Source: JAGPUQ01 sp036677085 (lineage in GTDB: Bacteria > Pseudomonadota > Gammaproteobacteria > Pseudomonadales > Porticoccaceae). From it: DNA of 64,000 nt. This document shows positions 54,344-62,759 of the stretch, one piece after another. The notes below the pieces were generated by a model. It did no database searches. It worked only from the letters and a program-made list of their open reading frames with translations, and had not been told where the DNA came from. A program made the translations under genes and the position numbers. The DNA lies in NCBI GenBank assembly GCA_036677085.1, contig JAKFFI010000006.1, positions 124,001 to 188,000 of the forward strand, in the 5' to 3' direction. The stretch's first letter is position 1, and every line of letters begins with the position of its first letter.

Positions 54344-54820
54344 ATGGGCTTTCCCAAGCTGGGTAATCTGGCGCCGACGTTCACGCTGCCGAATCAGCGG
54401 GGCGAGCCGGTCGCCCTCAAGGACTTCCGCGATCGGCATCCGGTGGTGCTGTATTTTTATCCCAAGGCGATGACGCCGGGCTGTACGGTCCAGGCCTGCG
54501 GCATCCGCGACCGGCGCGCCGCGTTTGCCGAGCTCGGGGTCGTCGTGCTCGGCATCAGCCCGGACCCGGTGAGTCGGCTCGCGAAATTCGCCGAGCGGGA
54601 TGCACTCGATTTCGATCTGCTGTCCGACACGGATCACGCCATCGCCGAGCGTTACGGGGTGTGGGGCCTGAAGAAATTCATGGGACGCGAGTTCATGGGG
54701 ATTCGCCGTACCACCTTCATCATCGGTCGCGACGGGCGCCTGCGCCACGTGATGGACAAGATCAAGACGGCCAGTCATCAGGATGATGTGCTGGCCTGGT
54801 TGCGCCAGAATCCAGACTGA
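54344..54820 (+). CDS. Thioredoxin-dependent peroxiredoxin (Bcp/PrxQ type)
   Basis: The 158-residue protein has APTFTLPNQRGEPVALKDF and PKAMTPGCTVQACGIRD, with the peroxidatic Cys and a second Cys five residues later as in the Bcp type. It reduces hydroperoxides. ATG 54344 has GGAG upstream. Confidence 0.92.
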   Translation: MGFPKLGNLAPTFTLPNQRGEPVALKDFRDRHPVVLYFYPKAMTPGCTVQACGIRDRRAAFAELGVVVLGISPDPVSRLAKFAERDALDFDLLSDTDHAIAERYGVWGLKKFMGREFMGIRRTTFIIGRDGRLRHVMDKIKTASHQDDVLAWLRQNPD

Positions 54821-54908
54821 ACAGCGGCTCAAGTCCGCTTGCCGAAAATTGTTTTCCGCGGCAGCCCCGCCTTTGTCGGCAGCTGCTCCACCACCCCGAG
54901 GTACGCCG

Positions 54909-55238
54909 ATGTCGCTATTCATTCCTTCCGCCTGGGCCCAGGCCGCGCCTGCCAACGAACCCAATCCGCTGTTCACCCTGGTGCTGTTCGGCGGACTTTT
55001 TGTCTTCATGTACTTCGTGATCATTCGGCCGCAGCAGAAGCGCCGCAAGGAACAGGCCAAACTGGTCGCCAATCTCGCCAAGGGCGATGAAGTCGTTACC
55101 GCCAGCGGTATCCTGGGGCGCATCACCAAGATCGAGGGCAACTTCCTGGTGCTCGAGGTCTCCGACAAGGTGGAGCTCAAGTTCCAGCGCGATGCGGTAC
55201 ATGCCGTGCTCCCCAAGGGAACCCTGAAAGCGCTGTAG
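54909..55238 (+). CDS. yajC: Preprotein translocase subunit YajC
   Basis: The 109-residue protein has one membrane helix (FTLVLFGGLFVFMYFVIIRPQQKRRKE) and GDEVVTASGILGRITKIEGNFLVLEVSD. It accompanies SecDF, but here it lies 20 kb away from secDF rather than between tgt and secD. Confidence 0.95.
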   Translation: MSLFIPSAWAQAAPANEPNPLFTLVLFGGLFVFMYFVIIRPQQKRRKEQAKLVANLAKGDEVVTASGILGRITKIEGNFLVLEVSDKVELKFQRDAVHAVLPKGTLKAL

Positions 55239-55264
55239 CCGCCGGCCTGCGCGGAGGCAAGTAG

Positions 55265-56320
55265 GTGGAAGCGGACCCGATCAGCTTTCCGCCACGTCTG
55301 GCGCTGGCGCGTCTGCCGACGCCGCTGGAGCCGCTCGATCGGCTCCGCGAGCGCATCGGCGGCCCCCGCATCTGGATCAAGCGCGACGATCTGACCGATT
55401 GCGCCGTCACCGGCAACAAGGTGCGCAAGCTCGAGTTCACGCTGGCCCGCGCCCGCGCGGCCGGCTGCGATACCCTGATCACCGCGGGTGGACTCCAGTC
55501 CAACCACTGCCGCGCCACCGCGCTGCTGGGTGCTCGCCTGGGTTTCCGGGTGCACCTGCTGTTGCGCGAGGAGGGCGCTCCCAACCCGCATCCCCAGGGC
55601 AATCTCCTGCTCGATCTGCTGGCCGGGGCGACCGTCTCCCGCTACAGCAAGGCCCACTACCACGCCCATCAGGCAGAGTTGTACGACCAATGGGCGGCCC
55701 ACTACCGGGAGCAGGGCGCGCACCCCTGGTGTATCCCGGTCGGCGCCAGTGATGGCACCGGCGTCTGGGGTTACATCGGTTGCGCGGCCGAGTTGCGCAC
55801 CGATTTTGCCGCTGCCGGGATTCAGCCCGTTGCCATCGTGCATGCGACCGGCTCCGGCGGCACCCAGGCGGGACTGACCGCCGGCGCGCATCTCTACCGT
55901 CTGGGCTGTCCGGTGATCGGCATGGCGGTATGCGACGATGCCGCCTATTTTCAGCACAAGGTGCGCGCCGATCTGCGCGAGTGGGCGCAACTGTACGCGA
56001 CCGGTGTTGCGGTCGAGGAGCTCGCGATCGAGGTCAATGATCGCTATATCGGCCCCGGCTACGGGCAGGCGACCCCGGAGGTATTCGAGACCATCCGCCT
56101 GCTGGCCCGCACCCAGGGATTGGTGCTCGATCCCGTCTACAGCGGCAAGGCATTCCACGGACTCCTGGAAGAAATCCGGCGCGGGGCGTTTGCTGCCGCA
56201 GCCGATGTGGTGTTCATCCACACCGGGGGGATCTTCGGGCTGTTGGCCCAGGCCGATGGCCTGGCTGAATCGGCGGCGCGGAACGGTCCAGGCTCGCGCA
56301 CGACCCCTTCCCCGCGCTAG
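55265..56320 (+). CDS. D-cysteine desulfhydrase/ACC deaminase family PLP enzyme
   Basis: The 351-residue fold type II PLP protein has WIKRDDLTDCAVTGNKVRKLEF (PLP lysine in NKVRK), TAGGLQSNHCRATALLGARLG, HATGSGGTQAGLTAGA and VFIHTGGIFGLLAQ. Most likely it is a D-cysteine desulfhydrase-type lyase; ACC deaminase activity cannot be excluded. GTG start 55265. Confidence 0.88.
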   Translation: MEADPISFPPRLALARLPTPLEPLDRLRERIGGPRIWIKRDDLTDCAVTGNKVRKLEFTLARARAAGCDTLITAGGLQSNHCRATALLGARLGFRVHLLLREEGAPNPHPQGNLLLDLLAGATVSRYSKAHYHAHQAELYDQWAAHYREQGAHPWCIPVGASDGTGVWGYIGCAAELRTDFAAAGIQPVAIVHATGSGGTQAGLTAGAHLYRLGCPVIGMAVCDDAAYFQHKVRADLREWAQLYATGVAVEELAIEVNDRYIGPGYGQATPEVFETIRLLARTQGLVLDPVYSGKAFHGLLEEIRRGAFAAAADVVFIHTGGIFGLLAQADGLAESAARNGPGSRTTPSPR

Positions 56321-56387
56321 CGTTCGACGTCATGCTCGCCAACCTGGCCTAGGGCAAGAGCTGGAAGAAAGACCTGGCGCGGATATT

Positions 56388-56606
56388 TCACCGGTTTTCG
56401 CCCGACGCGCGTTTCCGGTCGCGACAAAATAGGGAGCTGCCCAGCTCCGCACGACGACCTCCTGCCGTCTGCAGCAACGGATCGGTACGCAACGGCGCAG
56501 GGTCGTTGAGGTTTTCACAGCCACAGGCCAGTGCATACAGGCGCTGGGCAATGAGATCGCGCATCGTCGCTGCAGACAAAGCCTGCAGCGGCGATGTGCG
56601 CAACAC
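56388..56606 (-). pseudogene. IS1380-family transposase remnant
   Basis: The minus-strand fragment reads DLIAQRLYALACGCENLNDPAPLRTDPLLQTAG, very like the IS1380 phrase QR.YALALGYEDLNDH..LRHDP. Only about 70 residues remain and no terminal repeats were found. The rest of the gap 56321-56619 shows nothing else. It lies at the boundary between conserved gene clusters and accessory genes. Confidence 0.65.
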
Positions 56607-56619
56607 TCTCAGCCAACCC

Positions 56620-57033
56620 TCAGGCCGGGGCGTAGGCAGCCTCCTTCATCACGCCCGCGAGGGTTCCATAGGCCGTCGCCCAGGCGGTTTTCGTGTCATC
56701 GGTGAAGGCCGAGCCCAGGCCCTGTTCCAGCGTCCACAGCAGCGCGGCGCCGACGGTGTCGTAGTGCTGGGCCTGGACGCCGTAGCCGACGTGGCGGCGC
56801 CCCATGTTCTGCGCCACCGGCACCAGCTGGTCGAGCCGGGTGAGGCTGTTGACGATGAAGCCGAGGGCCTGCATCAGCTTCTTGCCCTGCGCCTGCATGT
56901 CGCCCTTGAACAGGGGCCTGAGCGCGGGGTCGAGCTCGAACAGGCGCTGATAGAAGAGGCCGGCGGCGGTGTCCTGGATGGGGACGACAGATGTCCAGGA
57001 GGCCTGGACGAGGGAGATTTGCTGGGGGGTCAT
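56620..57033 (-). CDS. Single-domain globin
   Basis: The 137-residue haem protein has MTPQQISLVQASWTSVVPIQDTAAGLFYQRLFELDPALRPLFKGDM and MGRRHVGYGVQAQHYDTVGAALLWTLEQGLG, with a proximal-His candidate in RRHVGYGV. It is similar to bacterial haemoglobin/flavohaemoglobin heads without the reductase part. It is last in a redox operon and overlaps the cytochrome c stop (ATGA). Oxygen or nitric oxide binding is likely. Confidence 0.88.
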   Translation of the reverse strand: MTPQQISLVQASWTSVVPIQDTAAGLFYQRLFELDPALRPLFKGDMQAQGKKLMQALGFIVNSLTRLDQLVPVAQNMGRRHVGYGVQAQHYDTVGAALLWTLEQGLGSAFTDDTKTAWATAYGTLAGVMKEAAYAPA

Positions 57034-57371
57034 GGTGCGTTCCTCTCAGGGTTGACAATTGAGATCATGAAATCGACCGCCGCCCGGACTTCGGCGTCGG
57101 TCAATTCGGGGCGCCCGCCGCGCGGCGGCATTTCCTCCCCGGTGGGGCCGGTAAAGCCGTTCAGCGCGCTGTCATAAAGGGCCTCGCGGCCCTTGGCGAG
57201 GCGCGCCGCCCACATCGCCGGCTGCTTGAGTTGCGGGGCTTCCGACAGGTCGTTGGCGTGGCAGGCGGAGCAGACCCGGTCGACGATGGCTTTACCCGCG
57301 GGCGCGGCGTCGGCCTGCGCCGCGTCCGCGCCGAGCGCGCAGGCGAACAGGAATGACAGGCGGCGCATCAT
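57030..57371 (-). CDS. Small c-type cytochrome
   Basis: The 113-residue protein has a signal peptide (MMRRLSFLFACALGADAAQADA) and one haem site CSACH. Methionine ligand candidates are in GEEMPPRGGRPELTDAEVRAAVDFMI, the cytochrome c5-like layout. It lies 8 bp after the DUF3365 gene. Confidence 0.88.
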   Translation of the reverse strand: MMRRLSFLFACALGADAAQADAAPAGKAIVDRVCSACHANDLSEAPQLKQPAMWAARLAKGREALYDSALNGFTGPTGEEMPPRGGRPELTDAEVRAAVDFMISIVNPERNAP

Positions 57372-57379
57372 GGCCGGGT

Positions 57380-57940
57380 TCACTCCATCGGCAGGCGCAG
57401 GACCACGCCGCCCATCACGTCGCCCATCTTGAAGTCGTTGCGCGGGCTGTCCTTGTGGTCGTTGTGACAGCTGATGCAGGCCTTGGCCACGGCCTTGTCC
57501 GGGTAGACCGCGGTGAAGTACTTCTTGCCGCCCAGCGTTTCGGTCGTGTAGTAGGGATCGCCCTTCAGCACCGCTTCGAGGCCTGCTTTCTCGACCGGCG
57601 TCTTGGCGTTGTTCTGCTTGTTCACCGGCCACAGGGACAGCAGGGAGTAGCTGAACTTGGCGCCCTTCTCGGCGACGTGCTCGGCGCCGTAGCGGAACAT
57701 CTGCGCCGGCAGCACCAGCGCCTTGTCGTCCTGCCAGTGCTCGCTCGCCTTGATCACCTTTTCCTGGTTCTGGAGACGGTTGACGATCAGCTTGGTGTAG
57801 ACGGTGCGATCGGCCTCCATCACGCTGTGCAGCGCATCGGCGATGTCCTTGTGGTCCCAGTCGGCGGCGTGGACGGGCGCGGCGAGCGCGGCGGCCACAC
57901 CGGTGGCGATGAGGGTGGAAACAATCTGAAACTTGCGCAT
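57380..57940 (-). CDS. DUF3365 (Tll0287-like) haem protein
   Basis: The 186-residue secreted protein has a signal peptide (to about residue 25, PVHAADWD), a PAS-like domain and a c-type haem site KACISCHNDHKDSPRNDFKMGDVMGGVVLRLPM. Such domains serve as periplasmic redox sensors or electron carriers. It has a good ribosome site (GGAGAA). Confidence 0.85.
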   Translation of the reverse strand: MRKFQIVSTLIATGVAAALAAPVHAADWDHKDIADALHSVMEADRTVYTKLIVNRLQNQEKVIKASEHWQDDKALVLPAQMFRYGAEHVAEKGAKFSYSLLSLWPVNKQNNAKTPVEKAGLEAVLKGDPYYTTETLGGKKYFTAVYPDKAVAKACISCHNDHKDSPRNDFKMGDVMGGVVLRLPME

Positions 57941-58011
57941 GACGTTCTCCTCTGTAAAAACCAACAACACACAAAACCCGCGACGCGGGGATACGTTGCC
58001 CGCGCGCGGGC

Positions 58012-59412
58012 TCATTCTTCTGCGGCGTCCGCGCCGTCCGCGGCCCTGCGGGCCTGGTCGCGGCGCTCGGCTTCGAGCGCCATGCGGATGCTTTCGACCT
58101 GCTTGGCGGGCGCGCCCTTGAAGTTGTTGCCGACCAGCCGGCCGTCGGCCAGTGCGTCGAGGCTGAATTGCAGGCCGTGGCAGTTCATGCACACGCTGCG
58201 CACCATTTTTTCGTTGGGGCGCAGCGTGTCGTTCTGGTTGTGCTGCACCAGCACGCGGATTTCGTCTTCCGGCGTGGTGAATTGCACGCGCGGCAGATGG
58301 CAGGTGGCGCACGACACGCCGCTGCCCGTGGCGCCGCGCCCGCTGATTTCCGCGTGCCACAGGGCGAAGTGCGGCGACGCTTTGTAGGCGCGCGTATGGC
58401 CGTCGTCGTGGCAGCTCAGGCACGCTTCCACCGCGGCCTTGCGGGTGTCGAAGCGATGCGCGCCGTGGCAGCTCATGCAGGTGAGCTCGGCGTGCCCGGC
58501 CGAGAGCTTCATCGGCAGTTCGGCCATGCTCGGCTGCATCGGCGGCAGGCCCTGCTTCAGCCGCATGCCGTGCAGGCCGGTGAGAAAGCCGTCGACCTCT
58601 GCCTTGTGGCAGCTGGCGCACGCGGTGTGGTCGGGTTTTTTCATCCAGGCCACCGCGTCCGCCGCGTCCTTGGCCTGATGGCAGGCCGAACAGTTCACCC
58701 CGGCCTTCGCGTGCGCGGTGTGTTCCCATTCCACGATCACCGCGGGCGCCGGGCGCAGCTCGGCGTGGCCGTCCATGGCGGACGCGGCGATCGGTTCGCC
58801 GTCTATGAATTCCATGGCAACCATGAAGTCGCGCAGGTGGCGCGCGGGCAGTCTGGGATCATCCTTGAGCTTGCTGCCCTGGCCGTGGCGGATCAGGAAG
58901 TCCTCGTACAGCGCGCGGTTGTCGTGAAAGTTGTGGCAGCCGCTGGTGGCGCAAGTATTGAACGCCATGCCCTTGTGGCTGGGGCGCTCCTCGTCGATGT
59001 CGGCGTGGCAGCGCACGCAGAAATCGTCGGGCAGCGTCACGCCGATGGGCCGCGTGATCTCGGGCCGGTGTTCGCTGTGGCAGGTCACGCACTGGCGCGC
59101 GTCGAGCTTGGCCAGGGTGTCGGCGTTGCGCGGGTCGGTGAATTTGCTGATCGGATGCGAGTCGTCCATCGCCTTCAGCTCCGTGGCGTGGCATGAGAGG
59201 CAGGCCTCCTGAATGCCGGCGCGGCCCTTGAACGGCTCGGCGTGGCAGGCCACGCACTTGAGTTCGATCTGGTGATGCGCGTGGCTCAGCTTGCCGGGCA
59301 TGAAGCTCGACTGCCGTCCCGGCGTCAGCAGCGCGTAGGCGAGCCAGGCGGCCAGCAGGCCGCTGGCGCCCAGCCAGACGAGCCACACGCGATACTTCAC
59401 CAGCCACTTCAT
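58012..59412 (-). CDS. Membrane-anchored 11-haem cytochrome c
   Basis: The 466-residue protein has an N-terminal membrane helix (residues 9-28, WLVWLGASGLLAAWLAYALL) and ten CxxCH sites (CVACH, CLSCH, CVTCH, CVRCH, CSACH, CASCH, CMSCH, CLSCH, CATCH, CMNCH). One CATSGCH (CX4CH) follows the fourth. It would carry electrons from the membrane into the periplasm. The terminal acceptor is unknown. It overlaps the FAD protein stop by one base (TGATG). Confidence 0.9.
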   Translation of the reverse strand: MKWLVKYRVWLVWLGASGLLAAWLAYALLTPGRQSSFMPGKLSHAHHQIELKCVACHAEPFKGRAGIQEACLSCHATELKAMDDSHPISKFTDPRNADTLAKLDARQCVTCHSEHRPEITRPIGVTLPDDFCVRCHADIDEERPSHKGMAFNTCATSGCHNFHDNRALYEDFLIRHGQGSKLKDDPRLPARHLRDFMVAMEFIDGEPIAASAMDGHAELRPAPAVIVEWEHTAHAKAGVNCSACHQAKDAADAVAWMKKPDHTACASCHKAEVDGFLTGLHGMRLKQGLPPMQPSMAELPMKLSAGHAELTCMSCHGAHRFDTRKAAVEACLSCHDDGHTRAYKASPHFALWHAEISGRGATGSGVSCATCHLPRVQFTTPEDEIRVLVQHNQNDTLRPNEKMVRSVCMNCHGLQFSLDALADGRLVGNNFKGAPAKQVESIRMALEAERRDQARRAADGADAAEE

Positions 59413-61349
59413 CAGTAGTAATAAACCTTGAGGATGTGGAAGCCGAGCAGCACCGGCAGCGGCCACAACAGCAGCGCGTGCAGCCATTGCAGCGCGGGAC
59501 GCAACGCCGCCGCCCGCGCCAGCGCGAACCGGTGTTCACGGGTGAGGAAGATCGCGAGTGCGATGCCGGTGAGCGACGCGCCGAGCATGGTCAGCGCCAG
59601 CCACTGGTTGATGCCGTCGCCGCTGCGGCCGCCGGTGTGCGCCCACAGCGTGACGAGGGCAATCCCGCCGACCAGCGCGTGCAGCCAGCGCCAGTGAACG
59701 AAGGCCAGCAGATCGAGTCTTTTCCAGCGCTTGCGCAGGCCGATCAGCGCGAGCAATGCCGCCAGCGCAAGCAGGCTGTAGCCGCTGACCTGCTTGATCA
59801 CGCCGTCCCGCCACAGGCGGTCCCAATGCCAGGCGATCTCCGCGGTGGAGGCGTAGGGCACATTGGCGGGCAGCGCGAACAGCAGGGCGAGGACCAGCGC
59901 CGTCGCGGCCAGCCCCAGCAGGCGCTGCGCCAGCGGCATCGCTGCGCGCGGGCCGCTGGCGCCCAACAGGCTGTCGAGCAGCGGGCGGCAACTGCCGCAC
60001 ACGCCGCCGGCGCCGGTGCACGCGGTGAGCGCGGCGACGCTGCTGCTGCCGCACGCGATCGCGCTGGTCAGCTGGCCGCGCGTCACGCCGGTGCAGTTGC
60101 ACACCGTGGTCTCGGCCGGCCAGGTGGCGACGGCGCGCGCCTCCGCGCCCCAGGGTTCGCCGCTGCGGACGAAGCGCGCGCGCTGCCAGGGCCAGATGCG
60201 GCGCTGCTGCTGCACCGCTTCCTGCACCCGCGCCAGCGCGTCCCATTCGCCCAGCGCCAGCGCGCCGACCAGTCGCCCGCGCCGCACCACCAGCTTGCGA
60301 TATACGCCGTCGTTGGCGTGCACGTGGGCCTGTGCCAGGTCGGGCAGCTCCCAGGCGCCGACTTCGCCCATGCTGAATACCGACCAGTTCGCCACCTTGA
60401 GGCGGGTCGCCGAATGCGATCCGGCGTACTGCACCGGCTCGCCCGCGATCGCCCGCGCCGCCACCGCGGCCTGCTCGAAGCCGGGCGCGGCAAGGCCGTA
60501 GACCAGGCCGCGGTGCTGCGCGCATTCGCCCACCGCGTACACATCGGGCGCGCTGGTCAGCAGCGCGTCGTCGACCACGATGCCGCGCTGGAAGGCCAGC
60601 CCGGCGTCGCGTGCGAGTTCGATGCGGGGACGGATCCCGGTCGCCAGCACCACGGTGTCGCAGGCGACCACGCGCCCACTGCGCAGCCGCACGCCGCTCA
60701 CCCGGCCGTCGCCGAGGATGGCCATCGGCCCGTCGTTCAGCACCGCCTCGATGCCGCTCGCCGCGACGCGCTCGCGCATCCGCGCGGCCGCCGCGTCGTC
60801 GAGCTGGTTCGGCATCAGGCGCGGATTGTGTTCGACCACCACCACTTGGGTGCGGTAGCGCTGCAGCGCGCGCGCCGTCTCCAGGCCGAGCAGGCCGCCG
60901 CCGATCACCACCACGCGGCGGCAGCGCGCCAGTCGCGCCTGCAGGGCCTCGGCATCGGCCAGACCGCGGAAGGTGAACACGCCCGCGAGGTCGACGCCGG
61001 GGATCTCCGGCACGTGCGCGCGCGAGCCGGTGGCCAGCACCAGCGCGGCGTAGGGCTGCACCGCGCCGCTGGCGTCGGTCACGCAATGCGCCGCCGGATC
61101 TATCGCACTGACGCGCCAGCCGAAGCGCGTCTCGACGCCGTCGGGCACCGCCAGCCCGGTGGTGAAATCGGCCCAGCCGGCGTCGCCCGCGAGCAGCGAC
61201 GACAGGCGCACGCGGTTGTAGGGCTGCCACGGCTCGTCGCCGTACATCAGGATCGCGGCGTCGGGCAGCGCGCGGCGCAGCTCGACCGCCATGCGCACAC
61301 CGACCGGCCCGGCGCCGACGATGACGAAGGGTGCAGTGTCGCGGATCAC
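59412..61349 (-). CDS. FAD oxidoreductase fused to BFD [2Fe-2S] and membrane domains
   Basis: The 645-residue protein has FAD (FVIVGAGPVGVRM) and NAD(P) (VVVIGGGLLGLETARAL) loops of a NirB/rubredoxin-reductase-like flavoprotein (about residues 1-400). A BFD-like [2Fe-2S] domain follows (CNC...CGSC, about 414-465), then five or so membrane helices with His residues (FVHWRWLHALV, LWAHTGG, LQWLHALLL, LGFHILKVYYY), possibly b-haem ligands. It probably feeds NAD(P)H electrons through the membrane to the 11-haem cytochrome. GTG 61349 follows GGGAGA. Confidence 0.85.
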   Translation of the reverse strand: MIRDTAPFVIVGAGPVGVRMAVELRRALPDAAILMYGDEPWQPYNRVRLSSLLAGDAGWADFTTGLAVPDGVETRFGWRVSAIDPAAHCVTDASGAVQPYAALVLATGSRAHVPEIPGVDLAGVFTFRGLADAEALQARLARCRRVVVIGGGLLGLETARALQRYRTQVVVVEHNPRLMPNQLDDAAAARMRERVAASGIEAVLNDGPMAILGDGRVSGVRLRSGRVVACDTVVLATGIRPRIELARDAGLAFQRGIVVDDALLTSAPDVYAVGECAQHRGLVYGLAAPGFEQAAVAARAIAGEPVQYAGSHSATRLKVANWSVFSMGEVGAWELPDLAQAHVHANDGVYRKLVVRRGRLVGALALGEWDALARVQEAVQQQRRIWPWQRARFVRSGEPWGAEARAVATWPAETTVCNCTGVTRGQLTSAIACGSSSVAALTACTGAGGVCGSCRPLLDSLLGASGPRAAMPLAQRLLGLAATALVLALLFALPANVPYASTAEIAWHWDRLWRDGVIKQVSGYSLLALAALLALIGLRKRWKRLDLLAFVHWRWLHALVGGIALVTLWAHTGGRSGDGINQWLALTMLGASLTGIALAIFLTREHRFALARAAALRPALQWLHALLLWPLPVLLGFHILKVYYY

Positions 61350-61950
61350 GTTCTCCCGGGTGGCGGCTGAAAAAAAACGGTGCCCTGGCGCGTACGCGCC
61401 AAAGACACCGTTGTCCGGCCCGCCTGTACAGCGTTGCACAGTGGGCACACACGCTGAGGCAGAAAGCATGCCAAGCGAAGCAGAGAGCATGCTCAGCGCA
61501 TGACGGCGCGCGAAACCGCGACTGCGCGCAACGCGCGGCGACATGCCCAGGCCCGACATGCCTCGCGAATGGGCGCGCTGCACCACGCGCGTGCGCAAGC
61601 CTCGCCGCGCAGCGTGCGGCGCTCACCAATCACTCCGGAAAAGAACGTGGGTTTGATTCCCGCTTCAGCCCGGGTGTATGCGCCGACGATTGGCCTGCCC
61701 CTGTCCATGGTCGCGCTCCCGCACGGACTTCGGTGCTCCACTGGGCGTTCGGCGCCATGTCGATCGTTTTTCCGGCTGCGGTGCTGGCGAGCGCGCGCCG
61801 CCTGCACGAAAGCCTCGATGACGAATCGCGCCTGTCGTCGCCGATGTTCATCCATGCGCCGACGGTGGTCGGCTGCATTCAGTGGCACCACGCCTTGCAC
61901 GGCTGTAAACAATCCTCGTATTTCTGGAGCGCCACTCCATAATTGCACGC
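61350..61950. other. Intergenic region with no recognised gene
   Basis: About 600 bp lie between the divergent redox operon and the Fic chimera. Open frames exist on both strands but none matches a family I recognise or has a convincing ribosome site. A nested dyad is listed separately. Confidence 0.5.
61376..61412 (-). promoter_or_regulatory. Nested dyad upstream of the redox operon
   Basis: AACGGTG and CACCGTT (61376-61382, 61406-61412) surround a perfect palindrome GGCGCGTACGCGCC (61387-61400). The dyad is 27 bp upstream of the FAD gene start and may be an operator or leader hairpin. Confidence 0.55.
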
Positions 61951-62759
61951 ATGATTCCGCGCCGGCTCCTCCCCGCCTCACCACCGCCCTGGCCGAAAGT
62001 CCGGCCGTGGCGCTCCTCGGCCCGCGTCAGGCCGGCAAGACCACGCTGGCGCTCGAGGTGGCCGGGTCGCGGCCTTCGGTCTACCTGGATCTCGAGTCCG
62101 AGGCCGACCGCGCCAAGCTCGCCGAGCCCGAGCTGTACCTGGCGCAGCACGCGGACAAGCTGGTCATCCTCGACGAGATCGAGCGCACGCCGCCGCTGAT
62201 CAAGGCGGCGCTGGCGCATGTGCAGTTCGAGACCATCCACCCGTTTCTGGACGGCAACGGGCGTCTCGGGCGGCTGCTGATCGTGCTGCAGCTGGTGGCC
62301 GACGGCGTGCTGCGCGAGCCGATGCTGTACCCGAGTCTGTTCTTCAAGACCCATCGCGCGCTTTACTACGAGCTGCTGAACGAGGTGCGGCTGCATGGCG
62401 ACTGGGAGCGCTGGTTCGATTTCTTTGCCGAAGGCATCGAGGCGAGCGCGATGCAGGCCGTGGCGACGGCGAATGCCCTGCTCGCGCTGGTCAATGCGGA
62501 TCGCGACCGTATCGCCGGCCTGGGGCGCGCCGCGGCGTCGGCGCTGGCGGTGCACCAGGCACTGCAGCGCCAACCGATCGCAACATCCGCAGCGCTGGTG
62601 AAGGCCACGGGGCTCACGCCGGCTACGGTCAACAAGTCGCTGGCGCACCTCGAGCGCATCGGCATCGTGAGTGAACTCACGAACCGGCAGCGCGGCCGCG
62701 TGTTCAGCTATGGCGAGTATGTCGAGGAGCTGGCGGCCGAACTGGAGGTACCCAGATGA
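61951..62759 (+). pseudogene. ATPase-Fic chimera with frameshift
   Basis: The first residues MIPRRLLP are in one frame, then a single base appears lost in a C-run (61971-61974). The next frame continues RLTTALAESPAVALLGPRQAGKTTLALEV...LVILDEIER, the N-terminus of a DUF4143-type ATPase with Walker A and B. It passes without stop into PPLIKAALAHVQFETIHPFLDGNGRLGRLLI and a winged C-terminus, a Fic protein lacking its N-terminal half. The Fic motif is intact. Expression and activity are doubtful. Confidence 0.75.

Noticed and set aside
54191..56221. 676-codon minus-strand frame
   Set aside because: It spans antisense to four well-supported plus-strand genes, including mdh, the peroxiredoxin and yajC.
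59536..61629. 697-codon minus-strand frame and a 644-codon plus-strand frame over the FAD gene
   Set aside because: Both are shadows of the FAD/BFD protein gene; the products are Arg/Ala repeats without motifs.
61331..61942. Plus-strand 203-codon frame in the gap before the Fic chimera
   Set aside because: It starts inside the FAD gene antisense, has no ribosome site and matches no known family.
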